DNA from: JACVRU01 sp040902725
GTDB taxonomy: Bacteria; Actinomycetota; Thermoleophilia; Gaiellales; Gaiellaceae
Direction: 5' to 3'
NCBI GenBank assembly: GCA_040902725.1
Contig: JBBDWU010000018.1
Location: forward strand, 1-40,746
Length of the DNA: 40,746 bases
The position numbers were made by a program, and so were the translations under genes. Position 1 is the first letter of the stretch. Each line of letters opens with the position of its first letter. Below are positions 1-6,562 of the stretch, one piece after another. The notes beneath the pieces were generated by a model. It was not told where the DNA came from, did no database searches, and worked only from the letters and a program-made list of their open reading frames with translations.

Positions 1-55
1 AACCTGCGACCTCGCGCTCCGGAGGCGCGCGCTCTATCCCCTGAGCTACAGGCGC
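1..55 (-). tRNA. tRNA-Arg (anticodon CCG), 3' end cut by window edge
   Basis: Read on the minus strand from base 55, the sequence folds as a tRNA: acceptor GCGCCTG, TA, D-stem GCTC/GAGC, anticodon stem CGCGC/GCGCG with loop CTCCGGA (anticodon CCG, Arg), a five-base variable loop and the start of the T-stem. The rest of the T-arm and the acceptor 3' strand lie outside the window. Confidence 0.93.
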
Positions 56-64
56 TTAGCGGTC

Positions 65-70
65 TAGTCT
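65..70 (+). promoter_or_regulatory. candidate -10 box for dgcA (TAGTCT)
   Basis: TAGTCT lies 13 nt before the GTG start at 78, the distance expected for a leaderless transcript. The -35 region would fall in the divergent tRNA gene and does not resemble TTGACA, so this rests on the -10 and on the same layout recurring elsewhere in the window. Confidence 0.4.
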
Positions 71-77
71 AGCCCGG

Positions 78-1085
78 GTGGACGTGAGCGCCCGGATCGC
101 GACCCTGAAGCTCGCGGAGACGTTCGTCATCTCCCGTGAGGCTGCGGACGAGGCCGAGGTCGTCCAGGTCGAGCTGCGCCACGAGGACGTCAGCGGCTTC
201 GGCGAGGCCGCGCCGATGGAGCACTACGGCGAGACCCCCGCCTCCGCGCTCGCCTACGTCGAGGAGCACTCCGGCCTACTCGGGTACGACCCGTTCGCGC
301 TCGACGAGGTCCTGGCCCGCCTGCCCGCGGAGGAGTTCGCCGCCCGGGCGGCGCTCGACGCGGCGCTGCACGACCTCCAGGGCAAGCTGCTCGGCCTGCC
401 GGTCTGGCGCCTGCTCGGCCTCCGCCGCGCGGGCCCGCCGACCTCCTGGACGGTCTGGCTCGGGACTCCGGACGACATGGCCGCCCGCGCCGCCCGCGCC
501 TCCGACCGCTTCCTCCGCCTCAAGCTGAAGCTCGGCGGGCGGGACCGGCTGGACGTCGATCGCGTACGGGCGGTGCGAGAGGCGACCGCGCTGCCGCTCC
601 AGGTGGACGTGAACGAGTACTGGACGCTCGACGAGGCGCTCGACGCGCTGCCTCGGCTCGCCGAGCTCGGCGTCGAGTACTGCGAGCAGCCGCTCCCCGC
701 GGGCGATCCCGGCGGCCCCGAGCTGAAGCGGCGCTCGCCGATCCCGATCTACGTCGACGAGGACTGCCACACCCTCTCCGACGTCGCCGCCTGCGCCGAG
801 CGCGCGCACGGCATCAACGTCAAGCTGGCGAAGTCGGGAGGGATCCGCGAGGCGGTCCGGATGGCGCACGCGGCGCGCGCCCTCGGGCTCGGCGTGATGC
901 TCGGCTGCATGCTCGAGTCGGGGCTCGGCATCGCCGCGGCCGCCCAGATCGCGTCGCTCTGCGACCACGTCGATCTCGACGGGAACCTGCTGCTCGCGAG
1001 CGACCCCTGGCCGGGCGTGGAGTTCCGCGACGGTGTCCAGTTGCCCTCCGAGGAGCCGGGGCTTGGCGTATCTGATTCTCGCTGA
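78..1085 (+). CDS. dgcA: enolase-superfamily racemase/epimerase, DgcA type (N-acetyl-D-glutamate racemase)
   Basis: A 335-residue cytoplasmic member of the enolase superfamily, muconate-lactonising/dipeptide-epimerase branch. Visible landmarks are the catalytic K-x-K (K149, K151), metal ligands D177 (VDVNE), E203 (CEQP) and D227 (VDED), and the second-face lysine in KLAKSGG (K249). Homologues epimerise Ala-Glu dipeptides, but the next gene is a DUF1611/DgcN protein overlapping its end. In the described DgcN-DgcA pathway DgcN acetylates D-Glu and DgcA racemises the product to N-acetyl-L-Glu, so that assignment is preferred from context. GTG start at 78, probably leaderless. L-Ala-D/L-Glu epimerase of murein recycling remains the alternative. 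Confidence 0.78.
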   Translation: MDVSARIATLKLAETFVISREAADEAEVVQVELRHEDVSGFGEAAPMEHYGETPASALAYVEEHSGLLGYDPFALDEVLARLPAEEFAARAALDAALHDLQGKLLGLPVWRLLGLRRAGPPTSWTVWLGTPDDMAARAARASDRFLRLKLKLGGRDRLDVDRVRAVREATALPLQVDVNEYWTLDEALDALPRLAELGVEYCEQPLPAGDPGGPELKRRSPIPIYVDEDCHTLSDVAACAERAHGINVKLAKSGGIREAVRMAHAARALGLGVMLGCMLESGLGIAAAAQIASLCDHVDLDGNLLLASDPWPGVEFRDGVQLPSEEPGLGVSDSR

Positions 1086-2073
1086 GGGTTATTCGGGCGA
1101 CGCGCACTACGGCAAGACGGCGCGCGGCGTCGTCCGCTACCGGCGCGACGACGTCGTCTGCCTGCTCGACTCCACGCGGGCGGGGGAGACGATGGACGGC
1201 GTGCCGATCGTCGCGACCGTGGACGATGCGCGGGGCTTCGAGCCCGATACGGCGCTCGTCGGCGTGGCCACGCAGGGCGGCCGGTTCCCCGCCGCCTGGC
1301 GGGAGCTGCTGAAGCAGTGCATCGCGGCCGGCCTCCATGTCGAGAGCGGCCTGCACGAGTTCCTCGGCGACGACGAGGAGCTGAGCGGGCTCGCGCGCCG
1401 GCACGGAGTCGAGCTGCGCGACCTCCGCCGGCCGCCAGGCGACCTCGACGTGCCGACCGGCGAGAACCTCACGCTGCCGGCCACGATCGTCCACACGGTC
1501 GGCTCGGAGTGCGCGATCGGCAAGAAGACCGTCGCGCTCGAGCTCGACCTGGAGGCGCGGCGGCGCGGGCTCGCCTCCGCGTTCGTCCCCACCGGGCAGA
1601 CCGGGATGGTGATCGCCGGCTGGGGCATCGCGGTCGACGCCGTGGTGGCCGACTTCCTCGCCGGAGCCGCCGAGCGGCTCGTCGTCGAGGGCTATCGGCG
1701 TGGCGGCACGGAGTTGCTCTTCGTCGAGGGCCAGGGGTCGCTCGTCCACCCGGCGTACTCGGGCGTGACGCTCGGGCTGCTCCACGGGTGCGCACCCCAC
1801 GTGCTCGTCCTCTGCCACCGCGCCGGCCAGACCGAGGTGGAGGGCTACCCGGGGCACGCGATCCCGCCGCTCGCGGAGCTCGTGGAGCTCTACGAGCGCG
1901 TGTCGCTGCCTGCCCGACGCGCTCGAGTCGCGGTGATCGCCCTCAACACGGCGGGCCTGGACGAGGGTGACGCGCGCGCGGCGATCGCAGCCGCCGGGGT
2001 CGCGACCGGGCTCCCTGCTGACGATCCGGTGCGCTTCGGCGCCGAGGCGCTGCTGGACGCTATTTCGGGGTAG
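1063..2073 (+). CDS. dgcN: DUF1611 P-loop protein, DgcN type (D-glutamate N-acetyltransferase)
   Basis: 336 residues, DUF1611 family. It has an N-terminal Rossmann-like part (AYLILAEGYSGDAHYGKTA; family members carry the same TAKT-like segment) and a P-loop, GSECAIGKKTV, that begins the C-terminal NTPase-like half. I chose the TTG start at 1063: it has GAGGAG at 1050-1055 with 7-nt spacing and gives the family-typical N-terminus. A GTG at 1033 would add ten atypical residues. The gene overlaps dgcA by 23 nt, implying translational coupling and a shared pathway. Known for the family: DgcN N-acetylates D-glutamate before DgcA racemisation. Substrate here is inferred. Confidence 0.75.
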   Translation: MAYLILAEGYSGDAHYGKTARGVVRYRRDDVVCLLDSTRAGETMDGVPIVATVDDARGFEPDTALVGVATQGGRFPAAWRELLKQCIAAGLHVESGLHEFLGDDEELSGLARRHGVELRDLRRPPGDLDVPTGENLTLPATIVHTVGSECAIGKKTVALELDLEARRRGLASAFVPTGQTGMVIAGWGIAVDAVVADFLAGAAERLVVEGYRRGGTELLFVEGQGSLVHPAYSGVTLGLLHGCAPHVLVLCHRAGQTEVEGYPGHAIPPLAELVELYERVSLPARRARVAVIALNTAGLDEGDARAAIAAAGVATGLPADDPVRFGAEALLDAISG

Positions 2074-2171
2074 GTCCGAGCGCTCGAAAAGATGGGTCCG
2101 GCGGCCTATTGGGGCCATCCGGCCAGGGTGCGATGCTCTTCGTGGACGCGTCCCCCCAGTAGGAAGGCACG

Positions 2172-3644
2172 ATGAGACGACACTTCGTGGCACTCGCTGC
2201 GCTCTGCGTGGCACTGACATTCGCCGGCTCCGCGTCGGCGCTCGACGTCGGCGTCACTGACGATGAGGGCAACGTCAATCCGAGCTTCGTCTTCTCGACG
2301 CTCGACGACCTCGGCATGACGACGAACGTCATGTCGATGCGCTGGGACCCGCTCAATCCACTTGGGCTGCCGGCCAACTTCGCCGACATCGCGGCCGCCG
2401 TCACCGCTGCGCAGGCGCGCGGGGTCACCGTGATCCTCGCGACCTACCAGACGGTCAACACCGGCATCACCGATACGCCCAACGGCCCGGCCGTCTTCGC
2501 GCAGTGGCTCCAGCAAGTTGCCACGGCGTGCCCGCTCTGCGTGCGCAAGGTGATCGTGCTCAACGAGCCGAACCTCCAGTTCTTCTTCAAGCCGACGTTC
2601 GACAGCTCGTGCCAGCCGACGTCGCCGTCCGTCTACGCGCAGACGCTGGCCGCGGCCTACGACGCGCTCAAGGCGGTCAGCCCGTCGAGCCAGGTCTACG
2701 GCATCGGCCTCTCGCCGCGCGGGAACGATCGCTGCAACGCGGTCAGCAACGTCTCGATGTCGCCGGTCAAGTTCCTGGCCGCGCTCGGCAAGGCGTACAA
2801 GGCGATGGGGCGGACGAGGCCGCTGATGGACGCGATCAGCTTCCACCCCTACCCCGACCGCAACGACCAGGGGCCCGAGGTCGGGTACCGCTGGCCGAAC
2901 ATCGGCGTCCCGAACCTCGACCGCCTGAAGCAGGCGTTCCACGACGCCTTCTTCGGGACGGCGCAGCCGGTGATCGGCGTCTCGAGCGGCGCGGGCGCGG
3001 CGATCAAGATCGCGCTCGACGAGCTCGGCTACCAGGTCGACACGCAGTCGCGCTCCGGCTACGCGGAGAACGAGAACGTCCCGATGATCACGGAGGAGAC
3101 ACAGGCCGACTGGTACGCCGACGTGATCGCCCTCTACGCGTGCGACCCGAGTGTCGAAAGCCTGAACTTCTTCCACCTGCGCGACGAGGCCGACCGGCGC
3201 CGCTTCCAGAGCGGCCTCGTGCGGATCGACTACTCGCAGCGGCCGTCCTACGACGCCGTCAAGAACGCGATCGCGCAGAACCAGACGTGCCAGGGAACGC
3301 CTGTCGCCTGGCGGCCGGCCACCACCGTCATCGGTGCCAAGGCGCTCTTCCCGCGCGCCGTCAAGGGCTCGAAGAAGCAGACCATCTTCCAGTTCCAGGT
3401 GACCGCCGAGGAGAACGCAACGTACGAGGCAACGCTCACGGCCAAGAGCACGGGGAAGGGCAAGGGCAAGGGCAAGGGCAAGCCTGTCGCGACCGCGACG
3501 GGCGAGATCCGCGCCTACTTCAAGCCGTTCATCCAGTTCAGGGGGCGGCTCGGTGCGGGCGACTACGAGGTCAAGATCCTGCTCGTGGCCGAAGACGCCG
3601 AGGGGCGGAGATTCTCGTCCGTGACGACGCTCACCGTCAAATAG
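2172..3644 (+). CDS. secreted TIM-barrel glycosidase-like protein with C-terminal beta domain
   Basis: 490 residues. Residues 1-23 are a classical signal peptide (MRR, hydrophobic core, cleavage near SASA-LD), so the protein is exported. The body resembles clan GH-A hydrolases: an N-E-P-N motif at 131-134 with a candidate acid/base Glu, SFHPYP in the middle, and ITEETQADW late in the barrel where a nucleophile Glu could sit. After about residue 375 comes a likely Ig/beta-sandwich domain interrupted by a flexible Gly-Lys repeat. SD AGGAAGG precedes the ATG at 2172. No polysaccharide operon is nearby and the substrate is unknown. It could also be a non-catalytic barrel. Confidence 0.7.
   Translation: MRRHFVALAALCVALTFAGSASALDVGVTDDEGNVNPSFVFSTLDDLGMTTNVMSMRWDPLNPLGLPANFADIAAAVTAAQARGVTVILATYQTVNTGITDTPNGPAVFAQWLQQVATACPLCVRKVIVLNEPNLQFFFKPTFDSSCQPTSPSVYAQTLAAAYDALKAVSPSSQVYGIGLSPRGNDRCNAVSNVSMSPVKFLAALGKAYKAMGRTRPLMDAISFHPYPDRNDQGPEVGYRWPNIGVPNLDRLKQAFHDAFFGTAQPVIGVSSGAGAAIKIALDELGYQVDTQSRSGYAENENVPMITEETQADWYADVIALYACDPSVESLNFFHLRDEADRRRFQSGLVRIDYSQRPSYDAVKNAIAQNQTCQGTPVAWRPATTVIGAKALFPRAVKGSKKQTIFQFQVTAEENATYEATLTAKSTGKGKGKGKGKPVATATGEIRAYFKPFIQFRGRLGAGDYEVKILLVAEDAEGRRFSSVTTLTVK
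3456..3482 (+). repeat. in-frame hexamer tandem repeat (AAGGGC)4 encoding Lys-Gly
   Basis: Four tandem AAGGGC units plus AAG encode an alternating Gly-Lys linker inside the C-terminal beta domain of the secreted protein. Such hexamers can change copy number by slippage without breaking the frame. Confidence 0.85.
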
Positions 3645-3657
3645 AGGGCACTGGGGT

Positions 3658-3685
3658 GGGGGGGGGGGGGGGGGGNNNNNNNNNN
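3658..3685. other. assembly gap: 18-G homopolymer followed by 10 N
   Basis: Eighteen G (3658-3675) run straight into ten N (3676-3685). This is a contig junction of unknown true length. The poly-G is either real and blocked assembly, or a read-end artefact. The adjacency of the secreted protein and the phosphoesterase gene is therefore not proven. Confidence 0.95.
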
Positions 3686-3690
3686 TCGGC

Positions 3691-4188
3691 GTGACCGTGG
3701 TCGCGGTCATCGCCGACACCCACCTACCTCGCGGCGCGCGCTCGCTGCCGCACGAATGCCTGGAGCGGCTGCGGGCCGCCGACGTGATCCTGCACGCGGG
3801 CGACGTCGTCTCGGCGGCCTTCTTCCAGGAGCTCGAGGCGCTCGGCCCGCCCGTGCACGGCGTGCGCGGAAACATGGACGAGGGTGCCTTGCGGGAGACG
3901 CTGCCCGCGGAGCGCGTGGTGGAGGCGGGCGGCGTGCGGATCGGGATGCTCCACGACGCGGGCCCGCGCGCGGGGAGGGAGGGGCGGCTCGCCGCCCGCT
4001 TCCCCGACTGCCAGGCGGTCGTCTACGGACACACCCACGTGCCGCAGGTCCAGCGCTTCCAGCACCTGTGGATCCTCAACCCGGGCAGCCCCACCGAGCG
4101 GCGCCGCGCGCCGGGCCACTCGATGATCGTCCTGCACGTCGTGCAGCCGACCCGGCTCGTTCCGGAGCTGGTCGCGCTCGGCCCTTGA
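3691..4188 (+). CDS. YfcE/MJ0936-family metallophosphoesterase
   Basis: 165 residues, calcineurin-like phosphoesterase of the small YfcE/MJ0936 class. The metal-binding motifs are all present: D-T-H (IADTH, residues 7-11), GD (HAGDVV), GN-x-D (GNMDEG), H in LHDAG, and GHTH (YGHTHVPQ). Members hydrolyse phosphodiesters such as bis-pNPP or 2',3'-cAMP; the physiological substrate is generally unknown. Start GTG at 3691, with GTG at 3697 also possible; because the assembly gap ends at 3685, the true start could lie in missing sequence. Its TGA stop lies inside the -35 hexamer of the next gene's promoter. Confidence 0.88.
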   Translation: MTVVAVIADTHLPRGARSLPHECLERLRAADVILHAGDVVSAAFFQELEALGPPVHGVRGNMDEGALRETLPAERVVEAGGVRIGMLHDAGPRAGREGRLAARFPDCQAVVYGHTHVPQVQRFQHLWILNPGSPTERRRAPGHSMIVLHVVQPTRLVPELVALGP

Positions 4189-4213
4189 CACGAACGCGTG
4201 TTCGCTCTACCAT
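4185..4213 (+). promoter_or_regulatory. sigma70-type promoter of the LysM gene
   Basis: TTGACA (4185-4190), exactly 17 nt, then TACCAT (4208-4213). The predicted start of transcription falls at about 4219-4223, at or just before the ATG at 4223, so the mRNA should be leaderless. This is the best consensus promoter in the window. Confidence 0.8.
4191..4204. promoter_or_regulatory. LexA (SOS) box 1, CGAACGCGTGTTCG
   Basis: A perfect match to the Gram-positive LexA operator CGAAC-RNRY-GTTYG, filling most of the spacer between -35 and -10 of the LysM promoter. Confidence 0.85.
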
Positions 4214-4215
4214 TG

Positions 4216-4229
4216 CGAACACATGTTCG
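4216..4229. promoter_or_regulatory. LexA (SOS) box 2, CGAACACATGTTCG
   Basis: A second perfect LexA operator, centred 25 bp after box 1. It covers the predicted transcription start and the ATG (4223-4225). Two operators across one promoter predict tight repression until DNA damage. Confidence 0.87.
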
Positions 4230-4462
4230 TTCGGGTCATCACCATCTCGCTCGTCGTCCTCGTCGCATGGGCCGTCCTGGCGCGCACGTCGGAGGGGGCC
4301 GGCCCCGAGCGGGCCTACGTGGTCAGGTACGGGGACACGCTCTGGACGATCGCGGTCGCGCACTACGGCGGCGACCCGCGCGCCGCGGTCTGGGAGATCC
4401 GCGAGCGCAACGGCCTCGCCGGCGCGCTGATCCGGCCGGGCGAGCGGATCGTCCTTCCGTAG
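4223..4462 (+). CDS. small membrane-anchored LysM protein, probable SOS cell-division inhibitor (YneA-like)
   Basis: 79 residues: a single N-terminal membrane segment (about 2-21, FVRVITISLVVLVAWAVLA) followed by one extracytoplasmic LysM domain (about 32-79, YVVRYGDTLWTIA to ERIVLP). Size and layout match YneA of Bacillus, the LysM cell-division suppressor of the SOS response. Actinobacterial counterparts such as mycobacterial Rv2719c/ChiZ have the same logic. In those genomes the gene sits beside lexA; here no lexA is in view, yet two perfect LexA boxes overlie the promoter. I infer DNA-damage-induced division arrest through peptidoglycan binding. Start ATG 4223, leaderless. Confidence 0.82.
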   Translation: MFVRVITISLVVLVAWAVLARTSEGAGPERAYVVRYGDTLWTIAVAHYGGDPRAAVWEIRERNGLAGALIRPGERIVLP

Positions 4463-4467
4463 CTCCC

Positions 4468-4473
4468 TAGACT
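4468..4473 (+). promoter_or_regulatory. candidate -10 box for rnz (TAGACT)
   Basis: TAGACT 12 nt before the GTG at 4480, suggesting a leaderless rnz mRNA. No clear -35. rnz may also be reached from the LysM promoter. Confidence 0.45.
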
Positions 4474-4479
4474 TGGGGC

Positions 4480-5469
4480 GTGGACCTCGACGTCGTCTTT
4501 CTCGGCACCGCCGGGTCGATGCCGACCGCGCAGCGCGCGCCGTCGGCGACGCTGCTCCGCCGTGGCGGGGAGCGGCTGCTGTTCGACTGCGGCGAGGGAA
4601 CCCAGCGGCAGCTGCTCCGCTCGGCCGTCGGCCTCCTCGAGTTGCGCGAGGTCTTCGTCTCGCACTTCCACGCCGACCACTACCTCGGTCTGCCCGGGAT
4701 GCTGAAGACGTTCGCGCTCCGCGGCCGCGACCTCCCGATCACGATCTACGGCCCGCGCGGCCTCCGTGACCTGTTCTCGTCGCTTCGCCGGATCTTCGGG
4801 AAGCTCACCTACGAATACGAGCTGGTCGAGCTCACGCCGGGCGACATCCTCGACAGGGGCGACTACGAGCTGGCCGCATTCGAGGTCCGGCACAGCGTGA
4901 CGGCGCTGGGGTTCGCGCTGACCGAGGCTCCCCGTCCCGGCCGCTTCGACGTCGCCGCGGCCGACGCTCTGGGCGTTCCGTCGGGGCCGGAACGTGGCGC
5001 GCTGCAGCGCGGCGAGGCGGTGACGCTGGTGGACGGGCGCGCGATCGCGCCCGACGATGTGCTCGGCCCGCCGCGTCCAGGCCGCAAGGTCGTGCTGGCG
5101 GGCGACACCGCGTACTCGTCCGCCGTCGTCGCGGCCGCGCGCGGGGCCGACCTACTCGTCCACGAGGCGACGTTCTGCGAGGAGGAGCGCGACCGCGCCG
5201 CGGAGACCTCGCACTCGACGGCCGCCGACGCCGCGCAGGTCGCGCTCGAGGCGGAGGTGGCGGTGCTGGCCGTCACGCACCTCTCGCCCCGGTACTTCGG
5301 CCCCGACGTGGCGGCCGAGGCGCGCGCGATCTTCCCCGAGACCGTGGTCCCGCGCGACTTCGACGTCATCGAGGTGCCGTTCCCGGAGCGGGGGCCGCCG
5401 CGCCTGCTCAAGGCCGCGGCCGCGGCGCCGAAGCGGCAGCCCGAGCCTGCGCCCGCCGAGGTTCCCTAG
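4480..5469 (+). CDS. rnz: ribonuclease Z
   Basis: 329 residues, metallo-beta-lactamase fold, tRNase Z family. It cuts the 3' trailer from tRNA precursors, which matters for tRNAs without an encoded CCA such as the tRNA-Gln in this window. The zinc motif H62-F-H64-A-D66-H67 (SHFHADHYLG) is intact. N-terminal LGTAGSMPT, FDCGEGTQRQ and the later AGDTAYS and HEATF segments are all RNase Z signatures, as is the C-terminal THLSPRY. The product-name alternative, a generic MBL hydrolase, is unlikely. GTG start at 4480; the terminal TAG is also the first half of the next -10 box. Confidence 0.93.
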   Translation: MDLDVVFLGTAGSMPTAQRAPSATLLRRGGERLLFDCGEGTQRQLLRSAVGLLELREVFVSHFHADHYLGLPGMLKTFALRGRDLPITIYGPRGLRDLFSSLRRIFGKLTYEYELVELTPGDILDRGDYELAAFEVRHSVTALGFALTEAPRPGRFDVAAADALGVPSGPERGALQRGEAVTLVDGRAIAPDDVLGPPRPGRKVVLAGDTAYSSAVVAAARGADLLVHEATFCEEERDRAAETSHSTAADAAQVALEAEVAVLAVTHLSPRYFGPDVAAEARAIFPETVVPRDFDVIEVPFPERGPPRLLKAAAAAPKRQPEPAPAEVP

Positions 5470-5472
5470 GAT
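5467..5472 (+). promoter_or_regulatory. candidate -10 box (TAGGAT) made from the rnz stop codon
   Basis: The rnz TAG stop (5467-5469) forms the first half of TAGGAT, 15 nt before the ATG at 5482. Spacing fits a leaderless mRNA for the DUF2007 gene. Confidence 0.42.
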
Positions 5473-5481
5473 CCCATTCCG

Positions 5482-5712
5482 ATGACGCGGATGGTCCAGG
5501 TCGCGGTCGCGGGAGACATCACGGAGGCGGAGGAGCTGCGCACGATCCTGCGCGAGGCCGGGATCGCCTCCGAGGTCGAGCCGGCGGTCGAGCACCATCC
5601 GACCGAGGTCGAGGACGTCCCGCAGAAGGTGCTGGTGGACGAGTCGGAGCTCGAGGCGGCACAGAACGCGATCGAGGCCCTGTCCGAGCCGGACGACCTC
5701 CTCGGCGCGTAG
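5482..5712 (+). CDS. DUF2007-like small protein
   Basis: 76 acidic residues with the beta-alpha-beta-beta-alpha pattern of DUF2007: VQVAVAGDITEAEELRTILREAGIASEVE, then VLVDESELEAAQNAIEAL. The family is annotated as putative signal-transducing proteins, and the fold is a small ACT/PII-like ferredoxin sandwich; no function is established. There are no cysteines and no membrane segment, so it is cytoplasmic. It sits between rnz and erm with 12-nt gaps on both sides. ATG start at 5482 without a clear Shine-Dalgarno sequence, consistent with leaderless translation. Confidence 0.7.
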   Translation: MTRMVQVAVAGDITEAEELRTILREAGIASEVEPAVEHHPTEVEDVPQKVLVDESELEAAQNAIEALSEPDDLLGA

Positions 5713-5715
5713 AGT
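5710..5715 (+). promoter_or_regulatory. candidate -10 box (TAGAGT) made from the DUF2007 stop codon
   Basis: TAGAGT overlaps the stop TAG (5710-5712) and lies 15 nt before the ATG at 5725. A transcript from here would begin at or next to that ATG, which opens a 25-codon leader ORF rather than erm itself. Confidence 0.42.
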
Positions 5716-5724
5716 TTGGGGACG

Positions 5725-5802
5725 ATGACGACTGTGGCGGTCTTCCGTGGCCGGCCGGCCCGCGCTGCGGGCGCGGCGGCCCGGTCAGCATTTCCTTCGT
5801 AG
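5725..5802 (+). CDS. possible leader peptide overlapping the erm start
   Basis: ATG at 5725 opens a 25-residue ORF (MTTVAVFRGRPARAA...) ending with TAG at 5800-5802. It overlaps the erm GTG (5747) in a different frame. Placed 15 nt after a -10 box, its ATG would be the first codon of a leaderless mRNA. Erm genes are often controlled by drug-stalled leader peptides, and the early V-A-V-F is reminiscent of such peptides but not identical to a known class. It may equally be a chance ORF. Confidence 0.3.
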   Translation: MTTVAVFRGRPARAAGAAARSAFPS

Positions 5803-6505
5803 CCGCGAGCTCGTCCGCTCGCTGATCGACGACGCCGGGGTTCGAGCCGGCGATCTTGTCGTGGACGTCGGCGCCGGCCGCGGTGCGCTCACGGCCGAGC
5901 TCGTCGCGAGCGGGGCGGAGGTCTGGGCGGTGGAGGCCGATCCGGGGCTCGCCGAGGTACTGCGGCAGCGGTTCGGCGGGCGCGTCCTCGTCGTGGAGGC
6001 CGACGCGCGGCGCCTGCGCTGGCCCGAGCGGCCGTTCGCCGTCGTCGCGAACCTCCCGTTCGCGGGAGCGGGCGCGATTCTCGAGCCGCTGCTCGGCGAC
6101 TCCGCGGTCCCGCTCCGCCGGGCCGAGCTCGTCCTCCAGTGGGAGGCGGCCGTCAAGCGGGCGGCCGTCTGGCCGAGCACTGCGCGGAGCGTCGTCTGGG
6201 GCTCGCTCTACGAGCTCGGCGTCGCCCGCAGGATCGCGCCGGCCGCCTTCGCGCCGCCACCCTCCGTGGACGCAGGGGTTCTGCGCGCAGTCCGTCGCGA
6301 CGAGCCCCTCGTCCACGACGCGGCCGCCTACCGCGCCTTCGTGCGGCGCGCGTTCGACGCGCGGCTGCCGCTCCGGAAGCTCTTCCCGCCCCGGACGGTG
6401 AAGCGCCTCGCCGTGGAGCTGGGCTTCTCGCCGGACGCGCTCCCGCGTGACCTCGACGCCAGGCAATGGGCGCTCGTCTTCCGCGCCGTCCGGCCGTTGC
6501 GCTAG
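5747..6505 (+). CDS. erm: Erm-family 23S rRNA (adenine-N6) methyltransferase
   Basis: 252 residues of the RsmA/Erm fold. R-P-G-Q-H-F-L-R at residues 11-18 is the typical actinobacterial Erm N-terminus. The SAM site reads VVDVGAGRGALTAEL, followed by the acidic VEADP, and the catalytic motif is N-L-P-F (VANLPFAGAG). The C-terminal half is short and ends ARQWALVFRAVRPL, like Erm proteins rather than KsgA. Erm enzymes dimethylate A2058 of 23S rRNA and give macrolide-lincosamide-streptogramin resistance; here it looks intrinsic, as in soil actinobacteria, not mobile. KsgA/RsmA is the alternative. GTG 5747 is the only sensible in-frame start and has no clear SD. Confidence 0.8.
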   Translation: MAGRPALRARRPGQHFLRSRELVRSLIDDAGVRAGDLVVDVGAGRGALTAELVASGAEVWAVEADPGLAEVLRQRFGGRVLVVEADARRLRWPERPFAVVANLPFAGAGAILEPLLGDSAVPLRRAELVLQWEAAVKRAAVWPSTARSVVWGSLYELGVARRIAPAAFAPPPSVDAGVLRAVRRDEPLVHDAAAYRAFVRRAFDARLPLRKLFPPRTVKRLAVELGFSPDALPRDLDARQWALVFRAVRPLR

Positions 6506-6508
6506 TGT
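6503..6508 (+). promoter_or_regulatory. candidate -10 box of the pyr operon (TAGTGT)
   Basis: TAGTGT is built on the erm stop TAG (6503-6505). Transcription would start near 6515 and give a leader of about 48 nt that contains the PyrR hairpin and the pyrR SD. The -35 (TTCCGC, 18 nt away) is weak. Confidence 0.4.
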
Positions 6509-6533
6509 CCCCGGCGATCCGTGCCCCTTTAAC

Positions 6534-6551
6534 CCGGCCCAGTGAGGCCGG
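6534..6551 (+). promoter_or_regulatory. PyrR-binding RNA hairpin in the pyrR leader
   Basis: Perfect stem CCGGCC (6534-6539) and GGCCGG (6546-6551) closing the hexaloop CAGUGA. This matches the PyrR-binding-loop hexaloop C-N-G-N-G-A and the wider CCNGNGAGG core. The 3' arm abuts the Shine-Dalgarno AAAGGAG (6552-6558), and no terminator follows. This predicts UMP-dependent translational repression by PyrR, as reported for mycobacteria, rather than Bacillus-type transcription attenuation. Confidence 0.82.
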
Positions 6552-6562
6552 AAAGGAGTCGA

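Noticed and set aside
3456..3482. Short tandem repeats as a CRISPR-like array
   Set aside because: Units are 6 bp, contiguous and in frame; no spacers.
6542..6562. Upstream in-frame start for pyrR
   Set aside because: It lies inside the PyrR hairpin and lacks an SD, whereas ATG 6563 has AAAGGAG correctly spaced.
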